A DNA stretch of 64,000 nt from Actinomycetes bacterium (lineage in GTDB: Bacteria; Actinomycetota; Acidimicrobiia; Acidimicrobiales; RAAP-2), in NCBI GenBank assembly GCA_021791145.1, contig JAJYXE010000014.1, positions 1 to 64,000 of the forward strand. The letters are read 5' to 3'. The notes under the pieces were generated by a model that saw only the letters and a list, made by a program, of their open reading frames with translations, made no database searches and was not told where the DNA came from. Positions 1 through 10,037 of this stretch are shown here, in pieces (position 1 is the first letter of the stretch; each line of letters begins with the position of its first letter). Made by a program: the position numbers and the translations under genes.

Positions 1-475
1 GGCCACGTTCGGACTGGCGTGCTGTGCCATCGAGATGATGGCGGTGGGCGCTGCCGACTTCGACATCAGCCGTCTCGGCATGGAGGTCTTCCGCGCCTCA
101 CCTCGGCAGGCGGACCTCATGATCGTGGCCGGCCGGGTGTCCCAGAAGATGGCCCCGGTGCTCCGTCAGGTCTACGACCAGATGATGGAGCCCAAGTGGG
201 TCATCTCCATGGGGGTGTGCGCGTCGAGCGGCGGGATGTTCAACAACTACGCCATCGTCCAGGGCGTGGACCAAGTGGTCCCCGTGGACGTGTACGCGCC
301 TGGATGTCCGCCGTCGCCCGAGACGCTCTTGCACGCGATCCTCACCCTCCACGAGAAGATCCGCACCGGGGCCATCACCCGGCGCGCCGGGCGGGCCCCG
401 GGCGACCAGTCCGAGCAACTTGCCGGGTGGGTGCCCGAGATGCCCGGCGCGGTGCGCGTGGCCACGCCGAGATGA
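1..475 (+). CDS. nuoB: NADH-quinone oxidoreductase subunit B (partial, 5' end missing)
   Basis: NuoB (PSST) carries cluster N2, the last iron-sulfur centre before quinone in proton-pumping complex I. The window opens inside the gene; the frame is readable from base 2, and 157 residues of a usual ~180 are present. The vicinal cysteine pair of N2 is seen in LACCAIEMM, and the two further ligands in VCASSGG and APGCPP. The stop overlaps the nuoC start in ATGA, as expected for a translationally coupled nuo operon. nuoA presumably lies just outside. Identification is secure; only the N-terminus is unseen. Confidence 0.95.
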   Translation, partial: ATFGLACCAIEMMAVGAADFDISRLGMEVFRASPRQADLMIVAGRVSQKMAPVLRQVYDQMMEPKWVISMGVCASSGGMFNNYAIVQGVDQVVPVDVYAPGCPPSPETLLHAILTLHEKIRTGAITRRAGRAPGDQSEQLAGWVPEMPGAVRVATPR

Positions 476-996
476 CGGAGACCGCGCCTGGCGCGCAGGC
501 TGGAGACGTCGATGCCGGTACGTCGCTGCCCGACGTGCCACGGATGAAGGGACGCTGGACCGACGAGGTCGCCTTCCCGTCTCTGGCGGACTACCACGAG
601 CTCGTGGCTTCCTACAAGGCGGCCGGGTTCGAGCAGCTGTCCGACCTCACCGCTGTCGACTACCTCACCCACCCCGGACGTACGCTCGCGCCGGGAGTGG
701 AGCCCGAGAGGTTCGAGATCGTCGCCAACCTGCTCTCGCTCTCCCGACGCCGCCGTGTGCGCGTGCGGGTACAGGTCCCCGAGGAAGACCCGGTGGTGGC
801 GTCGCTCTGGGACCTCTACCCGGGGGCGGAGGCGATGGAGCGCGAGGTGTTCGACCTCTTCGGAGTGCGCTTCGAAGGTCATCCGGATCTCACGCGCATC
901 CTCATGCCCGAGGACTGGGAGGGGCACCCGCTCCGCAAGGACTACGGCGTCGGGAGGGTGCCGGTGCAGTTCAAGGAAGCGCCAGGCCCGCGGTGA
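472..996 (+). CDS. nuoC: NADH-quinone oxidoreductase subunit C
   Basis: NuoC is the 30 kDa-type peripheral-arm subunit that packs against NuoD near the quinone site; it binds no cofactor. The 174-residue product has the family signature in its second half: [17 protein letters not shown] followed by [17 protein letters not shown] (about residues 122-158). The ATG at 472 overlaps the nuoB stop, and the nuoC stop overlaps the nuoD GTG, so the start is well supported by coupling. NuoC is separate from NuoD here, unlike the fused NuoCD of Escherichia coli. The first ~25 residues are low-complexity and not conserved. Confidence 0.95.
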   Translation: MTETAPGAQAGDVDAGTSLPDVPRMKGRWTDEVAFPSLADYHELVASYKAAGFEQLSDLTAVDYLTHPGRTLAPGVEPERFEIVANLLSLSRRRRVRVRVQVPEEDPVVASLWDLYPGAEAMEREVFDLFGVRFEGHPDLTRILMPEDWEGHPLRKDYGVGRVPVQFKEAPGPR

Positions 997-2372
997 GCGA
1001 CGGATCGCCCAACCCGGGCACCGAGCTCTTCGCCGGTGTACGACGCGCACGGCGCGCGAGCGTTGCCGAGACCTCGGAGGGCGCGCAGGAGCTCGCCACA
1101 CGGACGCTGACGCCTCGAGAGGAGCTGCGGCGCGAAGTGGGGGCGGTCCTCCGGCTTCCCGAAGGGGGAGTCCTCGACACCGGCGACCTCGACGTGGAGC
1201 GCCCCACCGACGAGACGATGATCATCAACATGGGGCCGCAGCATCCCTCCACCCACGGGGTGCTCCGTCTCATGCTCGAGCTCGACGGTGAGACGGTGCT
1301 GCGGACCAAGCCGGTCATCGGCTACCTGCACACCGGGATGGAGAAGACGGGAGAGGAGCTCACGTACGTCCAGGGCGCCACCAACGTGACGCGCATGGAC
1401 TACCTCTCGCCCCTCAACAACGAGCTCGTGTTCTCGATGGCGACCGAGGCGCTGCTCGGCGTGGAGCTGCCGCCCAGAGCGGTCTGGATCCGCATGCTCC
1501 TTTCCGAGCTCCAGAGGATCTCGTCGCACCTCATGTGGATGGCGACGAATGGCATGGACCTCGGCTCGACCTCGATGATGATCTACGGGTTCCGAGAGCG
1601 CGAGATGGTCCTCGCGTTCTTCGAGAAGCTGACCGGGCTGCGGATGAACCACAACTTCATCCGACCCGGAGGAGTGGCCGCCGACCTCCCTGACGGCTGG
1701 GAGGACGACATCGAGATCATCTGCGACACGGTGCTCCGGCGCACCTACGAGTACGACGAGCTGCTCACGGGCCAGCCGATCTTTCGCGAGCGCATGGAGG
1801 GAGTCGGCAGCATCAGCGCGCAGGAGGCGATCGCACTGTCGGTCACGGGGCCGATCCTGCGATCCACCGGCGTGGCTTGGGACCTGCGGCGCACGATGCC
1901 CTATCTCGAGTACGCGCAGCTCGACTTCGACGTGATCGTCGGCACCTACGGGGACAACTTCGACCGGTACGCGATCCGGTTGAACGAGATACGCGAGTCG
2001 ATCAAGCTCGTGCGCCAGATCGCCGATCGCATGCCGCCGGGGGACTACCGCGTGCAGGACCGCAAGGTCACCCCGCCGCCACGGGCGCGGATCGACGAGT
2101 CGATGGAGGCACTGATCCACCACTTCAAGCTCTTCACCGAAGGCTTCCGCGTGCCCGAGGGGGAGGTCTACGTCGCGATCGAGTCCCCCCGCGGCGAGAT
2201 CGGCTGCTACCTCGTCTCGGACGGCTCTCCGAAGCCGTACCGGCTGCACATCCGCGGTCCGAGCTTCGTCAATCTCCAAGCGATCCCGACGCTGCTTCGC
2301 GGCGGCCTCATCGCCGACGCCGTGGCCACCATCTCGTCGGTCGACCCCGTCATGGGGGAGGTCGACCGGTGA
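993..2372 (+). CDS. nuoD: NADH-quinone oxidoreductase subunit D
   Basis: NuoD (49 kDa subunit) forms most of the quinone-reduction site with NuoB. The 459-residue product contains MGPQHPSTHGVLR (from about residue 80), GYLHTGMEKTGE, and the C-terminal ESPRGEIGCYLVSDG and DPVMGEVDR typical of the family. I chose GTG at 993 because it overlaps the nuoC stop in GTGA. This gives about 75 residues ahead of the conserved core, with no resemblance to NuoD I can see. A later start, such as the ATG at 1218 next to the core, is possible if that leader is not translated. Confidence 0.93.
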   Translation: MSDGSPNPGTELFAGVRRARRASVAETSEGAQELATRTLTPREELRREVGAVLRLPEGGVLDTGDLDVERPTDETMIINMGPQHPSTHGVLRLMLELDGETVLRTKPVIGYLHTGMEKTGEELTYVQGATNVTRMDYLSPLNNELVFSMATEALLGVELPPRAVWIRMLLSELQRISSHLMWMATNGMDLGSTSMMIYGFREREMVLAFFEKLTGLRMNHNFIRPGGVAADLPDGWEDDIEIICDTVLRRTYEYDELLTGQPIFRERMEGVGSISAQEAIALSVTGPILRSTGVAWDLRRTMPYLEYAQLDFDVIVGTYGDNFDRYAIRLNEIRESIKLVRQIADRMPPGDYRVQDRKVTPPPRARIDESMEALIHHFKLFTEGFRVPEGEVYVAIESPRGEIGCYLVSDGSPKPYRLHIRGPSFVNLQAIPTLLRGGLIADAVATISSVDPVMGEVDR

Positions 2373-2998
2373 GCCACTTGAGCCCCGAGAGGGCGCAGCG
2401 GGCGAAGGACCTCGTGGCGCTCTACCCCCAACCGCGCTCCGCGCTCATCCCGCTGTGCCACCTGGCGCAGGAGCAGGATGGGTGGCTCCGCCCCGAGTCG
2501 ATCGAGGAGATCGCACAGCTCCTCGGGATCACCGCGGCCGAGGTACGCGGAACCGCGTCCTTCTACGACATGCTCCGCACCGAGCCTGTCGGCCGCTTCC
2601 TCGTGTCCATCTGCACCAACATCGCGTGCCTCCTCGGCGGTGCCGAGGAGCTGCTCGAGCATGCGGAACGCTCCCTCGGCGTCCGTGCGGGCGGCACGAC
2701 CGCGGACGGCATGATCACCCTCGAGGACGCCGAGTGCCTGGCGGGCTGCGACCGCACGCCGTGCGTCACGGTCAACCACCGCTACGTGGGCGGTCTCAGC
2801 GCCGGTGCCTTCGACCGGCTCGTCGAGGACCTGCGTGCCGGACGTCGGGACGCCGAGATCCCGCCCCACGGCACCCTCGTGCGCGTGCGCCGCAACGCGG
2901 GCCTCCGGGTGCCCCGGGACCGGGTGGCCGCCGAGCGCCGGGCGATGGCCGAGGCACAGGCGGCGCGCGCCGAAGCCGCGAAGGGCGAGGGTGCCTGA
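2369..2998 (+). CDS. nuoE: NADH-quinone oxidoreductase subunit E
   Basis: NuoE (24 kDa subunit) holds the [2Fe-2S] cluster N1a beside the NADH site. The 209-residue protein has the thioredoxin-like ferredoxin ligands C82 and C87 (CTNIAC) and C123 and C127 (CLAGC). The N-terminal helical part contains LIPLCHLAQEQDGWL and the family's GTASFYDML segment. GTG at 2369 overlaps the nuoD stop, and the nuoE stop shares its last base with the nuoF ATG. The last ~45 residues are Ala/Arg/Glu-rich and go beyond the conserved fold. Confidence 0.95.
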   Translation: MSHLSPERAQRAKDLVALYPQPRSALIPLCHLAQEQDGWLRPESIEEIAQLLGITAAEVRGTASFYDMLRTEPVGRFLVSICTNIACLLGGAEELLEHAERSLGVRAGGTTADGMITLEDAECLAGCDRTPCVTVNHRYVGGLSAGAFDRLVEDLRAGRRDAEIPPHGTLVRVRRNAGLRVPRDRVAAERRAMAEAQAARAEAAKGEGA

Positions 2999-4302
2999 TG
3001 GCCGTCACCGACGCGAGCCCGATCGTCACGGCCCGGCTCCGCTACGAGGACTCGTACACGCTCGAGCGCTACCTCGCGACGGGGGGCTACGACGGGTTGC
3101 GCAAGGCGCTCGCCATGACGCCCGAGGCGGTCGCGGCCGAGGTCGACGCGGCGAGCCTCCTCGGGCGCGGCGGCGCGGGGTTCCCCGCCGGGCGGAAGTG
3201 GTCGATGCTCCGCAAGGACCCGGTCACCTACCTCGTCGTGAACGGCGACGAGAGCGAGCCGGCCACCTTCAAGGACCACCTGCTCGTCGAGCGGGACCCC
3301 CATCAGCTCATCGAGGGGGTGCTCATCGCCTCGTACGCGCTCGGGGTGTCCGAGGCGTTCATCTACATCCGGGGGGAGTTCGCTCTCGGGCTCGAGCGGG
3401 TCACCCAGGCGCTCAACGAGGCGTACGACTACGGGGCGGTCGGCACCGACATCTTCGGCTCGGGTTTCTCGGTCGACGTCGTCGTGCACCCGGGTGCGGG
3501 CGCCTACATCTGCGGCGAGGAGACCGCACTGCTCGAGTCGCTCGAGGGCAAGCGCGGGTTCCCTCGCATCAAGCCGCCGTTCTTCCCTGCCGCCATCGGC
3601 CTCTATGGCCAGCCCACCGTGGTCAACAACGTCGAGACGATGTCGAACCTCCCCTGGATCGTGCTCCACGGGGGCAAGGCGTTCGCCGGGATCGGCGAGG
3701 GGCGGTCGGCAGGGACGCGTCTGTTCGCGCTCTCGGGTCACGTGAAGCGCCCCGGCGCGTACGAGGTCGAGATGGTGAAGACGACCTTTCGGGACCTCGT
3801 CTACGCCCCCGTGTACGGCGGGGGTGTCCCGGGCGATCGGGATGTGAAGGCGATCATCCCTGGCGGGGTGTCTGCGCCGTGGTTCGGTCCCGAGCAGCTG
3901 GACCTCCCGCTCGGCCAGGACGAAGTGGGCAACGCCGGGTCGATGCTCGGCTCCGGGGCGGTCACGGTCATGGACTCCTCCACGTGCATGGTCCGCGCAG
4001 CGTGGCGGATCACCAAGTTCTTCGCCCGCGAGTCGTGCGGCCAGTGCACCCCGTGCCGCGAAGGCTCGGGATGGCTGGAGCGGGTGCTGCGCCGCATCGA
4101 GCAGGGAGAGGGGCGTGAAGAAGACCTCGACCTTCTCCTCGACGTGAGCGACAACATCGCGCCGGGATTGCAGTGGCCGCCGCAGCAGACCACGATCTGC
4201 GTGCTCGGACCGTCGATCCCGTCGTCGATCCACTCGGCCATCGAGATGTTCCGCGACGAGTTCCTGCTGCACGTGAAAGAGGGGAGGTGCCCGCTTGACT
4301 GA
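2998..4302 (+). CDS. nuoF: NADH-quinone oxidoreductase subunit F
   Basis: NuoF (51 kDa subunit) binds NADH and FMN and carries [4Fe-4S] cluster N3; it is the entry point of electrons into complex I. The 434-residue product shows the glycine-rich GRGGAGFPAGRKW (about residues 57-69), NGDESEP, the nucleotide-binding GAGAYICGEETAL, and the N3 ligands C347, C350, C353 (SCGQCTPC) with a fourth cysteine near 401 (TTICVLG). Length and motif order match the family. The start overlaps the nuoE stop by one base (TGATG). Confidence 0.96.
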   Translation: MAVTDASPIVTARLRYEDSYTLERYLATGGYDGLRKALAMTPEAVAAEVDAASLLGRGGAGFPAGRKWSMLRKDPVTYLVVNGDESEPATFKDHLLVERDPHQLIEGVLIASYALGVSEAFIYIRGEFALGLERVTQALNEAYDYGAVGTDIFGSGFSVDVVVHPGAGAYICGEETALLESLEGKRGFPRIKPPFFPAAIGLYGQPTVVNNVETMSNLPWIVLHGGKAFAGIGEGRSAGTRLFALSGHVKRPGAYEVEMVKTTFRDLVYAPVYGGGVPGDRDVKAIIPGGVSAPWFGPEQLDLPLGQDEVGNAGSMLGSGAVTVMDSSTCMVRAAWRITKFFARESCGQCTPCREGSGWLERVLRRIEQGEGREEDLDLLLDVSDNIAPGLQWPPQQTTICVLGPSIPSSIHSAIEMFRDEFLLHVKEGRCPLD

Positions 4303-7180
4303 GACCACCGCCGACGCGCGCCGCCGCCTCGACGCGGAGGCCGACGCGGCAGCGCTCCCCGACCCCGATGCGGGCACCGTGCCCTTCACGCTCGACGGCC
4401 AGCGCGCGACCGCCCGCCAGGGAGAGGTCATCATCAGCGCGGCGGAGCGTGCGGGGACCTACATCCCCCGTTTCTGCTACCACCCGCGGATGAAGCCCGT
4501 GGGGATGTGCCGGATGTGCCTCGTGGAGGTCGGCGGGCCCCGGGGGCCCACGTTGCAGCCGGCGTGCTTCGTCCAGGTCGCAGAGGGCATGGAGGTCACG
4601 ACCAACTCGGACAAGGTGAAGAAGGCGCAGGACGGAGTGCTCGAATTCCTCCTCGTCAACCACCCCTTGGACTGCCCCGTGTGCGACAAGGGCGGGGAGT
4701 GCCCGCTCCAGGACCAGACGCTCGCGTACGGCCCCGGCGAGAGCCGTTTCGTCGAGGAGAAGCGGCATTTCGAGAAGCCGATCGCGATCTCCGAGCTCGT
4801 GCTCCTCGACCGGGAGCGGTGCATCCAGTGCGCGCGCTGCACCCGGTTCGCCGAGGAGATCGCCGGAGAGCCCCAGATCGACTTCGCCGGTCGGGGGGAG
4901 CGCGTCGAGGTGGCCATCTTCCCGGGGCGCCCGTTCACGTCGTACTTCAGCGGCAACACCGTGCAGATCTGCCCGGTCGGTGCGCTCACTGCGACGCCGT
5001 ACCGCTTCACCGCGCGGCCATGGGACCTCGACCAGGTGGAGTCCACGTGCACGACCTGCGCGTTCGGGTGCCGGGTCGCGGTGCAGTCCTCGACCAACCG
5101 GCTCACGCGGTTGCTCGGGCTCGACTCGGACCCGGTGAACCAGAGCTGGCTGTGCGACAAGGGCCGCTACGTCTTCGAGTCCGTCAACGGCGACGAAGTC
5201 GCCGAGGGGCCACGGGCGTCCGGACCGCTCGGGGCCAGCCGGGGTCAGTTCGCGGGAGAGGTCGCCGAGACACCAAAGGCGCGCGGCGGCAGGCTCGCCG
5301 ACCCGTTGGTCCGCAAGGACGGCGAGCTCGTGGCCACGGGATGGGGCGAGGCGCTGGCCGCAGCCGCGGCCGGGATCGCCGACGCGACCCGAGCGCACGG
5401 AGCTGGAGCGGTCGCCCTCGTCGGGGGTGCACGCTGCACCAACGAGGGCGCCTACGCCTGGACGAAGCTGGCCAAGGGCGTGATCGGCACGGACTCGGTC
5501 GACGCGCAGCTCGCCGACGGGCTTCCGGCGGAGGTCGTGCTGTCGCTCCCCCGAGCGACGATCGACGAGGCCTGCAGCGCACGGGTCGTGCTCGTGCTGG
5601 CAGGGGACGTGCGTGAAGAGCTCCCAGTGCTCTTCCTTCGTCTTCGCGGCGCCGCGCTCGGCGGCACGACCACGATCGTGGAGGTCACCAGCCAGGTGAG
5701 CGCCCTCACGAGGTACGCGGCGATCTCCTTGCGCTCCCGCCCCGGCGACGTGCTCGCGATCGCCGGGGCGCTCTGCGGCGCGGGGAGCCCGCCGGAGCAT
5801 CCAGAAGGCTCACTCGTCGCGCCCGCCCAGCTCGCAGAGGTGCGGTCGCTCTTGCGGGGCGAGGCCGGCGACGGCAGTGGCGTCGTGGTCGTGCTCGGAC
5901 GCCCATCTCTTTCCGAGCACGGTGACGTGGTGGCGGCGGCCGCGCGCCGTCTCGCCGAGGCGTTGCCCGGCGCCCGCTTCCTCCCCGCGCTCCGCCGCGG
6001 CAACGTCATGGGTGCGCTGGAGCTCGGCATGGCACCGGGCCTGTTGCCCGGCCGGGTGTCTCTCGACGCGGGGCGCAGCTGGTACAGCGCCGCTTGGGGA
6101 TCGGTCCCGGCCGCGCGGGGTTTCGACACGGCGGCGATCCTCGGGTCGCTCGCCGACAGCCAGGACGACGGGCGTGTCCGTGTGCTGCTCGTCGTGGGAG
6201 CGGACCTGCCCGACGACTTCGTCGACGCCGAGCTCGCCCGTCGCGCGCTCGGGGCCGCCGACCTTGTCGTGGCAGTCTGCGGCCATCCCGGTGGCGTGAC
6301 CGACTGGGCCGACGTCGTGCTGCCCGCCGCGGTCGCGCACGAGCGACCCGGGACCACCACCAGCCTGGAGGGCCGCGTGACCCGGCTCGGCCAGAAGCTC
6401 GTGCCGCCCGGCCGCGCGTGGCCTGACTGGATGATCGCCGCGGAGCTCGCCGCCGAGCTCGGTGCGGACCTCGGGTTCGCGTCGGCCGACGACGTGTGGG
6501 ACGAGATCGAGCGGCTCGCACCCGCCTTCGCCGGCGTCACGGCGAAGGACCTCGCGTCGATCGAGGCGCACGACGGGATCCTCGTCCCCCGCCGGCCGTC
6601 CCGCCGCCGCGCCGTGCTCCCGATCGACCCGATCGCTACCCCCGGGGTGGAGTCGGTGGACCAGCAGGGCGCAGCGCCGCGGGTAGGGCTCGTCGAGCCC
6701 CCCACCGCAGACGGCGGCGCCCACGCGCGCCGGCCTCCGCTCGAGCGGACCGGCGGCGAGCCCGTCGCCTCACCGGGACCGGGGGCGGGCCTCGCAGAGA
6801 TGGTGGACGCACGCGGCGACCCGCACGTCGCACCCGTGGACAGCTACTCGCTCCGCCTCCTCTCCGCGCGTCGTCTCTACGACTCGGGCGCAGCGGTCAC
6901 CCACTCACCGTCGCTCGTGCCCCTCGTGCCCGAAGCGACGGTCCGGGCGAACCCCTACGACCTCGACCGGCTCGGGGCGCACGGCGGCGACGCCGTCACC
7001 GTGCGCTCCGCCCGGGGTGCATTGACGCTCCCCTGCGAGCCCGACGAGCGTGTGCCGCGCGGCGTCGTGGCGATCGACTTCGGCCTGCCTGCCCAGCAGC
7101 TCGGCACGCGCAACGCGGCTGCGGCGCTGATCGGAGCCGGCGACGCGGTGGTCGACGTCCGCATGGAGTCAGTACCGTGA
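4295..7180 (+). CDS. nuoG: NADH-quinone oxidoreductase subunit G
   Basis: NuoG (75 kDa subunit) carries the electron-transfer clusters of the N-module and a degenerate molybdopterin-oxidoreductase domain. In the 961-residue product the N-terminal [2Fe-2S] ligands are C61, C72, C75 and C91. They are followed by CPVCDKGGECPLQDQ, RCIQCARCTRF and the fourth-cluster region STCTTCAFGCR with a later WLCDKGR. The rest resembles a molybdopterin-binding domain without evidence for a bound cofactor. The start is TTG at 4295, eight bases inside nuoF, with GGGGAGG just upstream. Residues ~800-870 are a poorly conserved, Arg/Pro/Gly-rich stretch before the C-terminal beta domain. Confidence 0.94.
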   Translation: MTETTADARRRLDAEADAAALPDPDAGTVPFTLDGQRATARQGEVIISAAERAGTYIPRFCYHPRMKPVGMCRMCLVEVGGPRGPTLQPACFVQVAEGMEVTTNSDKVKKAQDGVLEFLLVNHPLDCPVCDKGGECPLQDQTLAYGPGESRFVEEKRHFEKPIAISELVLLDRERCIQCARCTRFAEEIAGEPQIDFAGRGERVEVAIFPGRPFTSYFSGNTVQICPVGALTATPYRFTARPWDLDQVESTCTTCAFGCRVAVQSSTNRLTRLLGLDSDPVNQSWLCDKGRYVFESVNGDEVAEGPRASGPLGASRGQFAGEVAETPKARGGRLADPLVRKDGELVATGWGEALAAAAAGIADATRAHGAGAVALVGGARCTNEGAYAWTKLAKGVIGTDSVDAQLADGLPAEVVLSLPRATIDEACSARVVLVLAGDVREELPVLFLRLRGAALGGTTTIVEVTSQVSALTRYAAISLRSRPGDVLAIAGALCGAGSPPEHPEGSLVAPAQLAEVRSLLRGEAGDGSGVVVVLGRPSLSEHGDVVAAAARRLAEALPGARFLPALRRGNVMGALELGMAPGLLPGRVSLDAGRSWYSAAWGSVPAARGFDTAAILGSLADSQDDGRVRVLLVVGADLPDDFVDAELARRALGAADLVVAVCGHPGGVTDWADVVLPAAVAHERPGTTTSLEGRVTRLGQKLVPPGRAWPDWMIAAELAAELGADLGFASADDVWDEIERLAPAFAGVTAKDLASIEAHDGILVPRRPSRRRAVLPIDPIATPGVESVDQQGAAPRVGLVEPPTADGGAHARRPPLERTGGEPVASPGPGAGLAEMVDARGDPHVAPVDSYSLRLLSARRLYDSGAAVTHSPSLVPLVPEATVRANPYDLDRLGAHGGDAVTVRSARGALTLPCEPDERVPRGVVAIDFGLPAQQLGTRNAAAALIGAGDAVVDVRMESVP

Positions 7181-8475
7181 CGCACGTCTCGCGCACCGAC
7201 CACGCCGTGATGGCCGCGGCGCATGCCCTCACCACCCACGGGGACCCTCTGTTCTTCCACGGGGTCGGCTGGTTCGTCTGGGTCGTCGTGCTGATCAAGG
7301 TGGTCGTCGCGTTCGCCGTGCTGCTCGTCTCCGTCATGCTGATGATCTGGTTCGAGCGCAAGCTGATCTCCGACATGCAGAGCCGGATCGGGCCGAACCG
7401 CGCAGGGCCGTGGGGGCTGCTCCAGACCCTCGCCGACGGCACCAAGCTGTTCTTCAAGGAGGACCTGCTCCCTGCCGAGGCGGACCGGCTCGTCTTCCAT
7501 CTCGCCCCGTACCTGTCGCTCGTCCCGGCGCTGCTCATCTTCACGGTGGTGCCCGTGGGGGGCTTCGTGACCATCGCCGGGCACCGCTTCGAGCTGCAGG
7601 TCGCGGACCCGACGATCGGCATCCTTGTCGTCCTGGCAATGTCGTCGATCGCGGTGTACGGGGTGATGCTGGCCGGCTGGTCCTCGGGCTCCAAGTACCC
7701 GCTTCTCGGCTCGGTCCGGGCATCCGCGCAGATGATCTCCTACGAGGCCGCGCTCGGCATCACGACCGTCATGGTCGTCATCGTGACGGGTTCGCTCTCC
7801 ACCCGGGCCATCGTGGAGTCTCAGGGATCCGCATTCTGGGACTGGAACGTGTTCCGGCTCGGGATCGTCCCGTTCTTCTTGTTCCTCACGGCGATCACCG
7901 CGGAGCTGACGCGCCCCCCGTTCGACCTCACCGAGGCGGAGCAGGAGCTCGTCGGCGGCTTCCACACCGAGTACTCGTCGATCCGCTTCGCGCTGTTCTA
8001 CCTCGCCGAGTTCATGAACGTGATCACCATGTCCGCGGTCGTCGTCACGCTCTTCCTCGGAGGCCCGGACGGGCCCGTGCCGCACATCCCCACCTTCGAC
8101 GTGTGGTTCCCCTCGGTCTGGTTCGTGGGGAAGGTCTTCCTGTTCCTCTTCCTCTACGTGTGGCTACGCGCCGCGCTCCCGAGGCTGCGCTACGACCAGC
8201 TTATGACGCTCGGCTGGAAGTACCTGATCCCGCTCAGCCTCGGGTGGCTGCTCGCGGTCGCAGGCTTCCTCGTCGACGGGTGGTGGGGAGCCGGCGTCAT
8301 CGTGGGCGCGCTCTTGGTCACCGGGCTCCTCGTGCGGGCCTTCTCGATCGGCAAGCTTCGAGAGGAGCGCCGCCCGCTGCTCGCCCCCGTCGGGCAACGA
8401 GTGATGACCCGACGGCCCGCTCTCGATCCGACGCCCGGCGACGGCGCGTACGACGACGGGGGAGGGGTGCGCTGA
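7177..8475 (+). CDS. nuoH: NADH-quinone oxidoreductase subunit H
   Basis: NuoH is the membrane subunit at the interface with the peripheral arm and helps form the quinone chamber. The 432-residue product is strongly hydrophobic with several membrane helices. It contains WFERKLISDMQSRIGPNRAG, the most conserved stretch of the family, plus LADGTKLFFKED and ELTRPPFDLTEAEQELVGG. GTG at 7177 overlaps the nuoG stop. The C-terminal ~40 residues are Arg-rich and extend beyond the last helix. No competing start has better support. Confidence 0.95.
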   Translation: MTHVSRTDHAVMAAAHALTTHGDPLFFHGVGWFVWVVVLIKVVVAFAVLLVSVMLMIWFERKLISDMQSRIGPNRAGPWGLLQTLADGTKLFFKEDLLPAEADRLVFHLAPYLSLVPALLIFTVVPVGGFVTIAGHRFELQVADPTIGILVVLAMSSIAVYGVMLAGWSSGSKYPLLGSVRASAQMISYEAALGITTVMVVIVTGSLSTRAIVESQGSAFWDWNVFRLGIVPFFLFLTAITAELTRPPFDLTEAEQELVGGFHTEYSSIRFALFYLAEFMNVITMSAVVVTLFLGGPDGPVPHIPTFDVWFPSVWFVGKVFLFLFLYVWLRAALPRLRYDQLMTLGWKYLIPLSLGWLLAVAGFLVDGWWGAGVIVGALLVTGLLVRAFSIGKLREERRPLLAPVGQRVMTRRPALDPTPGDGAYDDGGGVR

Positions 8476-9321
8476 GTGGGCGTCCTCTCCGACATGCGTG
8501 ACGAGCTCAAGTTCTTCAGTGGGTTCAAGCTCACCTTCGAGCACCTGACCCGGCCACGGGTCACGAGCCAGTACCCAGAGGAGAAGAAGCCCAAGCAGCC
8601 GCGCCAGCACGGTCGCCATGTGCTCAACCGCTACGAGGACGGCATGGAGAAGTGCATCGGCTGTGAGCTGTGCGCGGGAGTGTGCCCGGCCGACTGCATC
8701 TACGTCCGTGGCCTCGACAACCCGCCCGACCACCCCGTGTCACCAGGCGAACGCTACGGCTACGTCTACGAGATCAACTACCTTCGCTGCATCCACTGCG
8801 ACATGTGCGTGGAGGCATGCCCGACGGAGGCCATCACCGAGTCCAAGCTGTTCGAATTCTCCTTCACCAATCGGGCAGATGCGATCTACACGAAGGACGA
8901 GCTCCTCGTCGACGACGCCGGCAGGCCGAAGGAGCTGCCCTGGGAGGACTGGCGCGAGGGCGACGACTTGTACACGTCCGGTTGGATGCGTGCCACTTCA
9001 CCCAACGGGAGCGCCGCCTACGAGGGCGAAGTCCAGTGGTCGGGGGAGCTCGGCTACGGCATCCGTGCGCCCGAAGGAATGCAGTCGGGTCGGCGCGACG
9101 ACGCCGCGACCGGAACGCTGCCGCTGCGCGAGGTCCTCGAGCCGCACTTGCTCGACGAGGACATTCCGCTCGAGCACCGCGGCATGCGCGGCCGAGTCTG
9201 GCGGGCACAGCTGTCCGCCCAGCGAAATCGCAAGAAGCTCGAGCGGGCGCGCGAACGGTTCAAGGCACTCCGCTCCGCGAAGGTGGCGGAGAGGCGGAGC
9301 GTGAAGGAGCCGCGCCGATGA
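8476..9321 (+). CDS. nuoI: NADH-quinone oxidoreductase subunit I, long form
   Basis: NuoI (TYKY) carries clusters N6a and N6b, wiring NuoG to NuoB. Both ferredoxin motifs are intact: C60/C63/C66/C70 ([12 protein letters not shown]) and C105/C108/C111/C115 ([12 protein letters not shown]). The protein is 281 residues, whereas many NuoI proteins are about 160-200. The extra ~100 residues follow the second motif and end in a basic, charged helix-forming stretch. GTG at 8476 abuts the nuoH stop directly. The extension may be lineage-specific; I cannot assign it a role. Confidence 0.95.
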   Translation: MGVLSDMRDELKFFSGFKLTFEHLTRPRVTSQYPEEKKPKQPRQHGRHVLNRYEDGMEKCIGCELCAGVCPADCIYVRGLDNPPDHPVSPGERYGYVYEINYLRCIHCDMCVEACPTEAITESKLFEFSFTNRADAIYTKDELLVDDAGRPKELPWEDWREGDDLYTSGWMRATSPNGSAAYEGEVQWSGELGYGIRAPEGMQSGRRDDAATGTLPLREVLEPHLLDEDIPLEHRGMRGRVWRAQLSAQRNRKKLERARERFKALRSAKVAERRSVKEPRR

Positions 9322-10037
9322 AGATGCTCTTCGCGGCGACGGTGCCCGACATGATCACCTTCATCGTCTGCGCGGTGATCGTCCTCTCAGGGGCCATCGG
9401 GGTGATCACCTCGCGCAACGCAGTGCATGCCGCGCTGTCGCTCGTCATGACCCTCTTCGGCGTCGCAGTGCTCTTCATCGAGCAACACGCCTACTTCCTG
9501 GCAGCAGTGCAGGTGATCGTCTACGCAGGTGCCATCGTGGTGCTCTTCCTCTTCGTCATCATGTTCCTCGGCGTGGACCGCCAAGAAGACGTCCGCTTCG
9601 AGCCACTGAAGGGCCAGCGCCCCCTTGCGCTCGTGCTGATGGCGATCTCGCTCTCCGGCGTGCTCGCGCTCGCGGCGACGGCGAACTGGGTCACCGGTGC
9701 GCACCGTGTCACCGGCGGGCTGACTGCGGGGCACCACACCGACACCTTCCTCCTCGGCAGGTCGATCTTCACCACCTACCTCTGGGCCTTCGAGATCACC
9801 GCAGGGCTCCTCGTGATCGCTGTGGTCGGCGCGGTCGTGCTCGCCCGTCGACCCTCCGACGTCCACGACCAGGATGCCGGCGCTCTCGAGCCCTCGGCCG
9901 GCGCGCCCGAGCCCTCGGACAGCGCGCTCGAGCCCTCGGCTGGCGCGCCCGAGCGCTCGGCCAGCGTGCCGGAGCCCTCGATGGGCGCTCCCGAGCCCTC
10001 GGCAGATGCCCTCGGGCGCGCGGAGGTGAAGCGGTGA
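9318..10037 (+). CDS. nuoJ: NADH-quinone oxidoreductase subunit J with repetitive tail
   Basis: NuoJ is a small membrane subunit of complex I. Its third helix region, with the conserved [19 protein letters not shown], is clearly present, and the first ~180 residues form the normal five-helix protein. The remaining ~50 residues are an imperfect repeat built on [21 protein letters not shown] units, predicted to be cytoplasmic and disordered. The ATG at 9318 overlaps the nuoI stop, and the nuoJ stop overlaps the nuoK GTG. The repeat is in frame and does not disturb the conserved membrane part. Confidence 0.94.
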   Translation: MKMLFAATVPDMITFIVCAVIVLSGAIGVITSRNAVHAALSLVMTLFGVAVLFIEQHAYFLAAVQVIVYAGAIVVLFLFVIMFLGVDRQEDVRFEPLKGQRPLALVLMAISLSGVLALAATANWVTGAHRVTGGLTAGHHTDTFLLGRSIFTTYLWAFEITAGLLVIAVVGAVVLARRPSDVHDQDAGALEPSAGAPEPSDSALEPSAGAPERSASVPEPSMGAPEPSADALGRAEVKR

